The notes under the pieces are model-generated. The model saw nothing but the letters and a program-made list of their open reading frames with translations, had not been told where the DNA came from and did no database searches. Both the position numbers and the translations under genes were made by a program. From Metellina segmentata (taxonomy: Eukaryota; Arthropoda; Arachnida; Araneae; Tetragnathidae), in the NCBI GenBank assembly GCA_947359465.1, contig OX375881.1, positions 74,051,914 to 74,115,913 on the forward strand: a DNA stretch of 64,000 nt, given 5' to 3'. This document shows, one piece after another, positions 1 to 10,600 of this stretch; positions within the stretch are counted from its first letter, which is position 1; each line of letters begins with the position of its first letter.

Positions 1-3000
1 GGAGATTTGTCTTCAGTAAATAGTCGTTTGTATAATTTGAGAAGCATAAGACATGCTTTCGACCCTAACAAAAGTCCTAAATCATCTACAAATGAAGTTT
101 TTAATCCATCTGATGAGAAGAAAGCTGATTTGAAAGAATTGTCTAAAACTGTGAGTAAGGAGACGAATAAAATTAATGCACTTAGTGTAATTCCTGTTGC
201 AAAGCAAAACCAGCATAGTAAAAAAGCAATTTCCAAAAACTGTAATGAAAATACTAATTTATCCTCAACTCCTGTTTGTACAATAAAAGTGGATGCACAA
301 GTTAAGGATGGAGTCAATGAATCTGTTTCACAAACTAAAAAGAACTGGGAAATGACAATCGAAAGTGTGGCCACAAACACAATATCTGTAATGAACACTG
401 GATGCCCCATTGCTTCTGAGGAAATCAATGAATCTGTTTCTCATGTAGGAAAGAATTTGGAGGAAATTATTGAAAAACTGTCTTCCAAAAACTGTAATGA
501 AAATACTAATTTATCACCAGCTCCTCTTAATCCAAAGAAATTGGATGCACAAGTTGAAGATGGAGTCAATGAATCTGTTTCACTTGCTAGAGAGAATTGG
601 GAAATGATAGTCGAAAGTGTGGTTCCAAATACAATATCTGTTATGAACACTGGATATTCCATTGCTTCAGCTTCTCACGTGGGAAAGAATTTGGAGGAAG
701 TTATTGAAAGTGTGGCTATAGACACAAAATCTGCAAAAGAAATTGATACTGTGGCTCACACAACCCTGAAGCAGGATTCTGAAGAACTTCATCAATTAGA
801 TAAGAAAACAAAGATAATTTCTGCAAGTGAAGATCCTGTTGCTAATCCTAGAAAGAAATTGAAGAAAAAAAGTATCTCCAAAGACAGAGTACCTAAAATA
901 ATGACTAAAGAGCAGGGTTCTTTAAGTAAAAGAACAGCAAACGAAATGTCTGTGGGTAAAGATTTTGGTTTCGGTAAAGATTCTCTTCATACCATTGAAG
1001 TTCTTTCAGAACCTGGAAAGAAACGGAAATGTAAACCAAAGCCAACTAATATTCAACTTATACCTAATGATGTTGCAACTAAAGAAAGTACCGAAACAAA
1101 TGACATTCTAACTCCATTAAATGCAATTCCTGCTTGTGTTCCTGATAGAAAACAGAGAAAAAAGAATTTGCAATCCAAAAAATTAAGTTCAGGAATTTCT
1201 CCATTGATAAAAGTTCAAGTCATTGAAAGCAAGTCGAATAGCCCTACTCTTGAACGTGAATCTAATGTGAAAGCAATGTCTGAGTTGTCAGAAAAAAGTG
1301 TGGTCGAACCTTCAGCCTTAAATAAGCATTCTCTGAAGAGAAAGAAAGGTGGTCAAAAAAATAAAGATTTGTGTGTTTCACCATCTGAAGCATCTGACAC
1401 AAATTTACCTCAATCAGCACCACTTTTGTTTTCTCCTAACAGTTCTGAAAAAGAAGAAACACTTTTATCTGCAAAAAATTTCAAAGCTGACTCTAAATGT
1501 ATAGTTTCATCATACAATAAAGTTCAAGTCATTGAAAGCAAGTCGAATAGCCCTACTCTTGAACGTGAATCTAATGTGAAAGCAATGTCTGAGTTGTCAG
1601 AAAAAAGTGTGGTCGAACCTTCAGCCTTAAATAAGCATTCTCTAAAGAGAAAGAAAGGTGGTCAAAAAAATAAAAATTTGGGTGTTTCACCATCTGAAGC
1701 ATCTGACACAAATTTACCTCAATCAGCACCACTTTTGTTTTCTCCTGACAGTTCTGAAAAAGAAGAAACACTTTTATCTGCAAAAAATTTCAAAGCTGAC
1801 TCTAAATGTATAGTTTCATCATACAATAAAGTTCAAGTCATTGAAAGCAAGTCGAATAGCCCTACTCTTGAACGTGAATCTAATGTGAAAGCAATGTCTG
1901 AGTTGCCAGAAAAAAGTGTGGTCGAACCTTCAGTCTTAAATAAGCATTCTCTGAAAAGAAAAAAAGGTGGTCAAAAAAATAAAAATTTGGGTGTTTCACC
2001 ATCTGAAGCGTCTGACACAAATTTACCTCATTCAGCACCACTTGTGTTTTCTCCTGACAGTTCTGAAAAAGAAGAAACACCTTTATCTGCAAAAAATTTC
2101 AAAGCTGACTCTAAATGTATAGTTTCATCATACAATAAAGATGTTTCTGATATTCGTCCTTCAAGAACTCGTCAGTGTAAAAAGAACTCTCGAAGTAGGT
2201 CAGGATCAAATAAGCATAATGTTGAGTTGCAAAATGACTGTCATTCTTCATCTTTTAATAATTCTCCCAATCATAAAAAGAAAATTTCTGATCATTTAGG
2301 CTCTGATGAGTTAAGTATTGAAAATCCAAATCCTTCACCTCCTATTTACCAGGAAAGTAGCAATGCAGCAATTATAGTTTTATCCAGTCAAAATTTGAAG
2401 TCTCATAGTGACAGTGTACTGTCACTTAGTAATGAGAAATCTCAATTTTCATTAAGTAGTAGTCCTACAAAACGTCAGTGTAAAAGGAGCACTCAAAGTA
2501 ACTCAGGATCCAATCAACTTAGTGTTGAGCTGCAAAATGATTGTCATTCTTCACCTTTTAACAGTTCTCCCCTTCATAAAGAGAAAATTTCGGATCATTC
2601 AGTATATGATGAGTTAAGTTTTGAAAAACAAAATCATTCCCCTCCTATTTATCAGAAGAGTAATAGTGCAGCTAGTATAATTTCATCCAGTCAAAATTTG
2701 AAGCCTCATAGTAATGATTGTGTATTGTCATTTAGTAATGAGAATTCTCAAGTTCCATTCTTAAGTAGTCCATGTATAAATAAGAAACGGGACACTTCCA
2801 AACCTGAAAGTCCAAATTTTGAGTTACAAAATTCTGTGCAGTCTAATTTTACTAAGAAGAGTAAAAGTAAAGGGGAAGTAAATTTTCCACCTCAAGTTAC
2901 TGGTAACACATTAGAAGTAACATCCAATAGTGATGATAATCAAAATCTCAAAACTTCTACTCGTAGCAGGAAAAAACACATTTCAAAGCCTAAGAATTTG

Positions 3001-4614
3001 AATAACGAGTTAGAAAATCTTGAAATTACTGTTATTACTAGTTCAGAGAAAACAGTTTCTTCTCCACAAAATGACACAGAATTAAATCATAATAAAAACA
3101 GTACAAATGAAGATCAAATAGTTTTACCAATAACAAATGATAAAATTAGTGATCAAATTGGACCACCGAAAACGCTCTCCAATCTGGATTCTTCAACTCC
3201 ACCCTCAGTTTCTAAAAAGCATAGAAATAAAATTAGATGCAATTTTAAATCCAAGATATCAAATAAGAAATTAGATAATATTGTAGTCACTATTTACACG
3301 GATAGCAACTCTAGTAAAGAAAACACAATATCATTAACACATAATTCTTTAACTACTGGTGATGACTGCCATAACTCTAATTTGAGTAGTCCTAGTCTAT
3401 GTAGAAAAGAAAAGAAAGGTAGCTTGAACTCTAGTAAAGAAAAAACAGTGTCATCTAAACACAATTCTTTGGCATCTGATGGTGACTGCCATATCTCTGA
3501 TTTGAGCAGTCCTAGTCCATTTAAAAAAGAAAGGCAAGATAGCTTAAATACTGAAAGTCCAAATATTGAATCACAACTTTCTGCATCATCTATCTGTGCT
3601 GAAAACAGCACAAGTGTAGAAACTGTTTCATCACCACTAAATTCAAATTCCAATCCACTATTAGTACAAACCAATAATGATGATCAAAATTCAACGTCAA
3701 GTACTAATACATACAAAAATGAGAATCAACATTTTTCAAAGTTTAACAAACTAAATGACTTGAAAAATCTTGTAGTTACATTTCACACCGAAAATAATTT
3801 TAATAAAGAAGAAACAGTTTCCACAGCTCGAAATTCTGCGAGTTTTAGGCAAATAGTAATGAAATCTAATAATAGTGACGAAATTGCAAACTCGCAAACA
3901 ATTACTGATCCCATGCTTAAAACTGATGTCGCAGAGCCATTAAGTAAAAATTCTGGGTTGACTACTCGAACTAGGTTGAGAAAGGGAAAGAAGGGTTCAA
4001 AAGTATGTGAACATGCTGAATTTAGTTCAGAAAAGTGTTCCCCAAACAGTACTGTACATAACAGTATTTCTGAAAGTGACGTAGCTACCTCTGTGGAATT
4101 GAATGTGCTGAATATTGATGCAAATGCTGAACCTGCAAACTTGAATGCAAATGCTGATAGTGAGAATCTGGATGTGTTGAATGATATTGGCAGGCAGCTT
4201 GATAGTTATATAACTACAGAAAAAAACATTGCTTTCATGGAGGAGCAATATCTTGCAATCTCTGAAGTACAGTCACTTGCATCAGGTGAAACTGATGCTA
4301 TAAATTCAGTTACCATAGAAGACTGTGGCATTGAAGCATCAGATTTATTATTACCTAGTGCAAAGAAAATGCAATTCAATTATGAAGCATACTGTGAAAT
4401 GAGCAAGCTGTGCAATGCTATTGGAGTGAACTTAGATGAATTATTCCAAAATCCTGAAGTTGTAAACAGCATTAAAACTGGATCTTGTGAGGAAATTTTT
4501 ATCATCAGAGGACATAAACTGATGATGGGCAATATTGTGGCAAGCGTTTGTAAAACAGATAAAGAGTTTAGAGACATCCTCCATGAAATGCAAATAAGTA
4601 CAAAGGAGGCTTAA
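1..4614 (+). CDS. 3' part of a large repeat-rich Ser/Lys/Asn protein, unrecognised
   Basis: One frame is open from the left edge to TAA at 4612-4614, about 1,537 codons without an intron. The frame is open at base 1, so the true start or splice acceptor lies outside the window; the TTG at base 7 is not a credible start. The protein is rich in Ser, Lys, Asn and Glu, with no signal peptide or membrane segment. Short basic clusters recur through it, several with an [ST]R[ST]R core (RTRQCKK near 2164, TRSRKKH near 2959, TRTRLRKGKK near 3964), which suggests a disordered nuclear protein. Several blocks are internal tandem duplications (listed separately). The last ~150 residues (from about 4160) are different: less repetitive, more acidic and hydrophobic, possibly a folded C-terminal domain. 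I do not recognise the family. Coding status is secure because an open frame of this length in such AT-rich DNA, with repeats that keep frame, is not expected by chance. Confidence 0.88.
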   Translation, partial: GDLSSVNSRLYNLRSIRHAFDPNKSPKSSTNEVFNPSDEKKADLKELSKTVSKETNKINALSVIPVAKQNQHSKKAISKNCNENTNLSSTPVCTIKVDAQVKDGVNESVSQTKKNWEMTIESVATNTISVMNTGCPIASEEINESVSHVGKNLEEIIEKLSSKNCNENTNLSPAPLNPKKLDAQVEDGVNESVSLARENWEMIVESVVPNTISVMNTGYSIASASHVGKNLEEVIESVAIDTKSAKEIDTVAHTTLKQDSEELHQLDKKTKIISASEDPVANPRKKLKKKSISKDRVPKIMTKEQGSLSKRTANEMSVGKDFGFGKDSLHTIEVLSEPGKKRKCKPKPTNIQLIPNDVATKESTETNDILTPLNAIPACVPDRKQRKKNLQSKKLSSGISPLIKVQVIESKSNSPTLERESNVKAMSELSEKSVVEPSALNKHSLKRKKGGQKNKDLCVSPSEASDTNLPQSAPLLFSPNSSEKEETLLSAKNFKADSKCIVSSYNKVQVIESKSNSPTLERESNVKAMSELSEKSVVEPSALNKHSLKRKKGGQKNKNLGVSPSEASDTNLPQSAPLLFSPDSSEKEETLLSAKNFKADSKCIVSSYNKVQVIESKSNSPTLERESNVKAMSELPEKSVVEPSVLNKHSLKRKKGGQKNKNLGVSPSEASDTNLPHSAPLVFSPDSSEKEETPLSAKNFKADSKCIVSSYNKDVSDIRPSRTRQCKKNSRSRSGSNKHNVELQNDCHSSSFNNSPNHKKKISDHLGSDELSIENPNPSPPIYQESSNAAIIVLSSQNLKSHSDSVLSLSNEKSQFSLSSSPTKRQCKRSTQSNSGSNQLSVELQNDCHSSPFNSSPLHKEKISDHSVYDELSFEKQNHSPPIYQKSNSAASIISSSQNLKPHSNDCVLSFSNENSQVPFLSSPCINKKRDTSKPESPNFELQNSVQSNFTKKSKSKGEVNFPPQVTGNTLEVTSNSDDNQNLKTSTRSRKKHISKPKNLNNELENLEITVITSSEKTVSSPQNDTELNHNKNSTNEDQIVLPITNDKISDQIGPPKTLSNLDSSTPPSVSKKHRNKIRCNFKSKISNKKLDNIVVTIYTDSNSSKENTISLTHNSLTTGDDCHNSNLSSPSLCRKEKKGSLNSSKEKTVSSKHNSLASDGDCHISDLSSPSPFKKERQDSLNTESPNIESQLSASSICAENSTSVETVSSPLNSNSNPLLVQTNNDDQNSTSSTNTYKNENQHFSKFNKLNDLKNLVVTFHTENNFNKEETVSTARNSASFRQIVMKSNNSDEIANSQTITDPMLKTDVAEPLSKNSGLTTRTRLRKGKKGSKVCEHAEFSSEKCSPNSTVHNSISESDVATSVELNVLNIDANAEPANLNANADSENLDVLNDIGRQLDSYITTEKNIAFMEEQYLAISEVQSLASGETDAINSVTIEDCGIEASDLLLPSAKKMQFNYEAYCEMSKLCNAIGVNLDELFQNPEVVNSIKTGSCEEIFIIRGHKLMMGNIVASVCKTDKEFRDILHEMQISTKEA
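229..720 (+). repeat. Two-copy coding repeat, period ~252 bp
   Basis: Within the large ORF, a block beginning SKNCNENTNLS and running through NESVS, WEM..ESV, NTISVMNTG and SHVGKNLEE occurs twice, starting near 232 and 484. The second copy has lost part of the region before SHVGKNLEE. Both copies are in frame. Confidence 0.85.
1210..2136 (+). repeat. Three tandem 309-bp coding repeats (103 aa each)
   Basis: Copies start at 1210, 1519 and 1828, each exactly 309 bp, and each opens with KVQVIESKSNSP and ends with CIVSSYN. They are nearly identical in DNA, with only scattered substitutions, so the duplication is recent and the frame is preserved. Each unit contains one basic cluster (LKRKKGGQKNK). 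Confidence 0.97.
2159..2770 (+). repeat. Two diverged ~303-bp coding repeats
   Basis: Units with RQCK, VELQNDCHSS, KISDH, SPPIYQ and SSQNLK occur twice, with the shared CGTCAG at 2170 and 2473. They are older than the 309-bp array. Their ends (SSQNLKSHSDSVLSLSN) resemble the end of the 309-bp unit (SAKNFKADSKCIVSSYN), which suggests a common ancestral ~100-aa module. Confidence 0.88.
3307..3546 (+). repeat. Two tandem 120-bp coding repeats
   Basis: NSSKE...HNSL...DCH.S.LSSPS...KE is present twice, starting at 3307 and 3427, in frame within the large ORF. Confidence 0.88.
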
Positions 4615-4648
4615 AACTGCAGCTTAACTTGTATGCATTTCATTGTTA

Positions 4649-4654
4649 ATAAAT
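4649..4654 (+). terminator. Candidate polyadenylation signal AATAAA
   Basis: AATAAA lies 35 bases after the stop of the large ORF. It is the first canonical signal, but further AATAAA motifs follow (for example at 5501), so the true cleavage site is unknown. Confidence 0.4.
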
Positions 4655-7600
4655 ATTCATTCCATTTGTTTACATTTGAAACTATTTTTCTATCATGAAA
4701 CTAACCTAAACTGAGCAGTTTTACCTGGCTGGATGTCTACAATCAAGTTAAAACTATATGTAATGAAATGGAAACTGTTCAAATAAGACTTAAAATTATT
4801 GCTTTTGGTTAAGTTTGAAACAACTCTTGTTATTGTATCTCATGTATATTCATCAATAATATTTGCATTTTATCATAAGTATTGCATTTCATTGTTTTTG
4901 TTTGAAACTATTGTCACTAAAGTCATGATTGGATTTTAAAGTGAGCAATTTAACTTACCTAAATTCTAATCAAGTAAATGCTACCGATGTTTGCAAGTGC
5001 AGTAACTCCTTGTTAAAAAGCACACCTTGATGTAAAGCTCATCATTCGGCTATATTTTCAATTTGGAAACAGCAAAGAAAATCTCAATCTATTTCTTAGA
5101 TTGTGTGTTAAATTAATTTATATAAAAGATTTGGGTCCAGAACGTACAGAGAAACGGAAGTTATCTTCAAAAATATTCTACCATGTTCAGTTTCCTATCA
5201 AAAGAATTTTGCATTTATTTTGTATTTAACTTGTAGGTTTGTGTAATTTTAAGTAAAAGATATTTAATGTATGATGTTTGCCTTTTTATTTCTAAGCAAG
5301 TTTTTCTCCATCCTTGTTAGATGCAATTTTTGTTTGTCTCCCGAGGAGTACAGCCATATGTTTAGGGGTTACTATATAAAAACTATCTAGTGTTACAGTG
5401 TAATTTGTAAGGTATTATGTCATTTAAAAGTCAAGTGTATTTAATTTTATTGATTTCGAGAACATAAAAATAAGAATTGGAAGATGCTTTTTAAGATGCA
5501 AATAAATTATGTTTCAATGCATGATTTGGCTACTTAACTCTTGGTTAAACTTAATATCTGAAGTTGTAATTACACTTATTGCATTGAGTATTTATATTAC
5601 ATACTGAAATGTACAATTATGGTAATATGAAAGCTCTACAAGCAATTAAGAGCATTTATATGTACAAAATAATTCTAATTATCATGTTTTTAAAATGACT
5701 TGGAATCTATGGCATTGAAAACTTTGTTTTCAATTTTATTAAAATCAATGTAATTGAAATCTGCATTCTAAGAGTCATAATTTGGAAGCATTAGAAAATT
5801 TCTTGTTTTATTAGAACTGTTTTTATTTGCTGATAAATGTTTTTCTAAATTATTTGGTATAACCTGATTTGTTTTTCTGTGCAGAATTGTTGCATTAAAG
5901 TTTACTCCCATTAATGCTAATAGATAGTTTTTGAGAAAAATTAAAGTTCAGAGGGGCAATGTTATTATTTGTTTTGCAATATAGTTCTAAATTTAGAAAT
6001 GAAACATTCAAATATGAAATATGCGGGATCACATGAATTCATTCAATAAAAATAAACTGATTGCATTCATGCAATTTTTAAATTGATCATGACCAATCTG
6101 ACCATGACCATCTGAAAGTATGTGTTTTCTTTTATTGATGCTGGCCTAGTGGGTTATATACAAAATTGTATAACACGATTGGTTTTTACATTAAATTTAT
6201 AAAAACTCTTCAAATCTAAATACTTATAAAATCTAAGACATTAACAACCAGATTGGACACTTTTTTTATATTGAAATATGCATGAACGTTTTAGGTATGA
6301 AGTTAAACCAGATAGCAATATGAATGATGTTTTAACATGGAGCTCAATATACACAGAAGGTTTGACTTCCCATTATATGTTGAAGCATTTTAATATGTTA
6401 ATTTTCGTACAATGTGTTAGATCTAGTATATATTTGAATAGCTGTGTATCGATATAGTTGGTAATGTGTGAATATATAGATTGGCGCGTAAAGTTTGAAG
6501 TGTGAAATATACTTTTTACGCAATTCGAAATGATGAACAAAGAGAACAAAAAAGATCCGAGCGGAAAAAGAGGACATTCTCTTTAAGAGATGTTTTGGCA
6601 ACCGTAACACCAATGAAACTGAACACAAGCCCAAAATTTGTCCAAATTCAATTTTTGTACTAAATTTACAAAAAGGTATTTTTAATTAATGTCATATTAC
6701 AATAAGTAAGTTTGTTCTCAAGACCACTTTTTACCACAGGTATCACCCTTAAACTATATGTGGTCATAAAATTATACTCTAGAGATGCACCCTTTTTTAA
6801 CAAGATTAAAAAGGTCAATTTTTAATAAAAATGTTGATAGTTGGAGTTTCATAACTGAGAATTGCAAAACAATATGAAATTTGCTGTGAAAGTGAAGATT
6901 TGTGTTGTAGTTTATATTTTATAAAATCAAAAACAAAAAAAAACCTGAAGAAATATTAAATTTACTTTTGTTACTGTTTAATGCAAGTAGCCAGGAACAA
7001 TGTTATGAAAATATAACATTTACTGGCAAGTAATGTAATTTGAAACAAATAAGTATTTAAAGGATGAACTATGTTGATATGTATGCTTCAACTTGAATAC
7101 TTAATAGTTCTCAACAAAATGAGACCAAACTACACTTAAAATTGTTTTTTTAAGTTTTTCTCAAGTCAGGTGATAGTTGTCAATAAAATCCGTAGTCAAC
7201 TTAGTCATGACTTGATCAATCACTTTCTGAAATAAATTGGATTTAAAGTTGTCATTACTATGAAAATACATAGCGTACTGTCAAACACTTCTGACATCTT
7301 GCAGTTCAGAATTGAGATGTGCCAGCTTGCTTGTGAAAAGAATGTTTTTTTCCATATTGACACAAAAATCGTATGCAAGCTGTGTCACATTGCAGCCTAT
7401 GGACAAGCTGAACTGTACACCTATTGGTTATTTTTTGTTCACCCAGTTTTAAATAATCTTCTAATAATTTCAGATTCCATTTCTTCAAACAATATTTATA
7501 CTCTTACAGTCAATTAACTTTCCATGTCACTTCAGCAAGTCTTCAATACTTAAACATCAATTGAACAGGTATACCAGAATCAATTTTGATCATATTGACC

Positions 7601-10600
7601 AAAATTTGGAAAATCTAACCTTGAAGTTACGATGTGTATTTTTGAATATATAACTCCTGTTATACAAAATGAAACTTACTTTCACAATGTGTTAAAGAAA
7701 TAAAGTAGTATACTACTCACACATTGTAATTTAAGCATATCGAAATAGGTCAACTTTTTTTTGTTTGGCATTCGTTGTACATGGGGCACACATGCAAAAA
7801 TTCAATGGTCATGCTACTACCTTGGATGATTTCCTAAGGTACAATGAAATTATTTTGGTTCGCATGAAATGTATAACAAGAATTAGCACCTAAATAAGTG
7901 ATTGAGGGCCCCTTGAATTTACTCTTTACCCACAAAAATTCATAACTTTTATTTCTGCTCTCCCCTAAATTTAAGAACTTTGAATTTTGCACACATGTAT
8001 TTGACTAATACAGTATCTTGAAATATTTTTATTTGAAATAAGTAGCATATTTTTAGATTTAGTTAAACTTTACAATTTTTTATTTACAAATTAATTCTAG
8101 ATCTTTGCCATTTGACAACCATATGGAATAACTTACACACTGGGGTAAGGTTCAACATTTTAAAATAGATTGGATGAGTTCCATCCAATCCTGTACCCAG
8201 ATTGCCTAGACTTATAAGGAGTTCAAGTGTTGGACTGATGAAACAAAGTTTTGTTTACGAAAGAAACATTTTTATCTGAGAGTGCACTCTAATATATAGG
8301 TTTGATTTGTCATTGATGTATGAGAACTACTCTGCTCTTGACAAAGGATGTAATGTGTTTTGTAAATTCAAAAATATTGCACATCTTAGCTTTTAAAAAC
8401 TTTAAAAAAAAAAATAATAATATAGTAAAAACTTATTTATCTGTTATTTTATACACATAAATTAGTAAATGTCAAGTTCATTGCAACAAGCAATCATTTC
8501 TACAAAATAAGCCTCTAATAAAAATTTTCGATGTTGATGGTTAATACAACTTTTAATCTCCATTAAAAAAAAAAAAGCTGTGATTTAATTCTTATTTTAC
8601 AATTCTTTTATGATATGGTTATAGTGTAAATGTTAAGTATGTTCAAACAAGTTTCTTAATAGTTCGTTATGATTTAAACTCTGATAAATATTTCTCCATC
8701 CCCAAACATTTTCTAACAATAAAATGTGCAATAAAATATTGTAATTATTATAACAAACTTTACGTAATTATTATGACAGATTAAAAGAGAGCAGAATACT
8801 GTTAACTGATAATATATAAGGAACACTTATAAATTTACATTATGTAGGATAAATTCAATAACCTTTTGCAACAGGACTTAAAACATTTTATTTCTTAAGA
8901 TGTACATATTTACAGTTACACAACAATTGGCACAATATGGAGGGACATGCAAGATTAAAAATATGTATCAATCAAAAATAGCTTATATTTTAATAACATG
9001 CGAATTTACTTCATGAATCAATGGATCACCATAATTATTTGTTAATCTGCACTCATTAACATAAACCTTTTCTATTCACACCTCCAAGTTCACCAAACAA
9101 AAAATACAAAACATTAAAAGAACACTTTTTAAACCATCTGAGGGCTACCTTTTCCATTTTATATTTAAATTTCATGTAGACTGATCACAGGCTTGTTTGT
9201 CTCTAAATGCAAGACCTACAGAATAATTTAATGGATAGATGCATACCTTTACCACCTTTGGAATGTTTAGCACGTAAGGATTATGCTGCTGTAAACTAAT
9301 TTGTACCCTTTTAAACTGTGTTTTTCATTAATCAATTATTTCGTATTAAATTACTATGATCACATTTTACCTTTCGTCTATTTAAAAATGTAAAGGTCTT
9401 ACAATTGATGAGTTTCAAGTTTTTAACTAAATTAAAACTGAAAAAGTAGTCAATAAAAATTAATTTTAATAGCTAAAGATTGTACAATAAATTACTTTGT
9501 AATTTTGTTAGAAGCTATGATCAGAAAGAAATAATGGATAACTTTTACGCAGTAACTTGGTAAATGCATCTTTTCATAAGGAATACAAACTTAAACTAAT
9601 TGCACTTTTAAAGTGCAATTTTAATACAGAGGAATCGATTGAGCAGCTTAAGAAATTGAATTGAGTGAAATTAGTTACAACTAAGTAGGATAGTGAACTC
9701 TTAGAATGTTTTTATCAATAAACATTTAAGTTTTGGTTTTATCCTTTTACATAAGCTCATTCTTACAAATCTTGAGATTCACATTCATTGAAAACTTAAA
9801 TATGTTAACGTGTTGTCCATTATAACACTAGGATAATTTTCAGTTCTAGTGAATAATGCATAATAGCTGTTTAATTTTTGCATTAGAGCTATGAGTGTTG
9901 ATTTGAATAATTATCAATGCAATTAAAAATTGACATTAAGATAATTTTAAAAATAGTAAATACCTACTTTGTTTATGTGTAAATTAACTTTCATCTAAAA
10001 TGCTGTATAGGATATAATTTAGATCATTGGTTTGTTATAACCCCAACACACACACAAATCACATTGCTTTTTTTAAATTTAAAGGCCAAATTTCGATCCA
10101 TATGATGTAGATATGGGAATGCTTGTTGACTTTTGAATAAGTAGTTAACGATGTTTTCAAGATCTCATAATTAATCTATTACATTGCTTCTTCACCAGTA
10201 AATTAAATTAAGAATACCAATGTTGTATATAAAAAATGTATTGCTATTAATTATAATAAACAAATATTTATAATTAATAATTACCAAAGTAACCAGAGCC
10301 TTGATTTTGTTAACATGCGTCTTTCGCTAGTAGTTTAGTAAATAAATTCCATTTATACAACAAAAAAAATCATTTCTTAAAATGTGTTTTTGTTTTAAGT
10401 CGTTTTGGATTTTTATATGTTTTAAGGTATTAAGGAAATGTTTTGGTAATGTATTAGCATGCTTTAGTTTCGTCCTTGGTTTTAACCAAATATTTGTTAA
10501 AACAGCCTGAAGTCTTATCTTTTATCTAGTTTCCTTTCTACAACAAAACACGCTACAAATGACTCATCTAACATCTGTCATAAAAAACTGTGCTGTACCC

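Noticed and set aside
7260..7517. 85-aa + strand ORF between the two genes
   Set aside because: AT-rich, no domain, opposing ORF on the other strand; looks like chance.
8160..8290. Possible transposase trace (FKCWTDETKF)
   Set aside because: Ten residues only, no further motifs in order and no TIRs.
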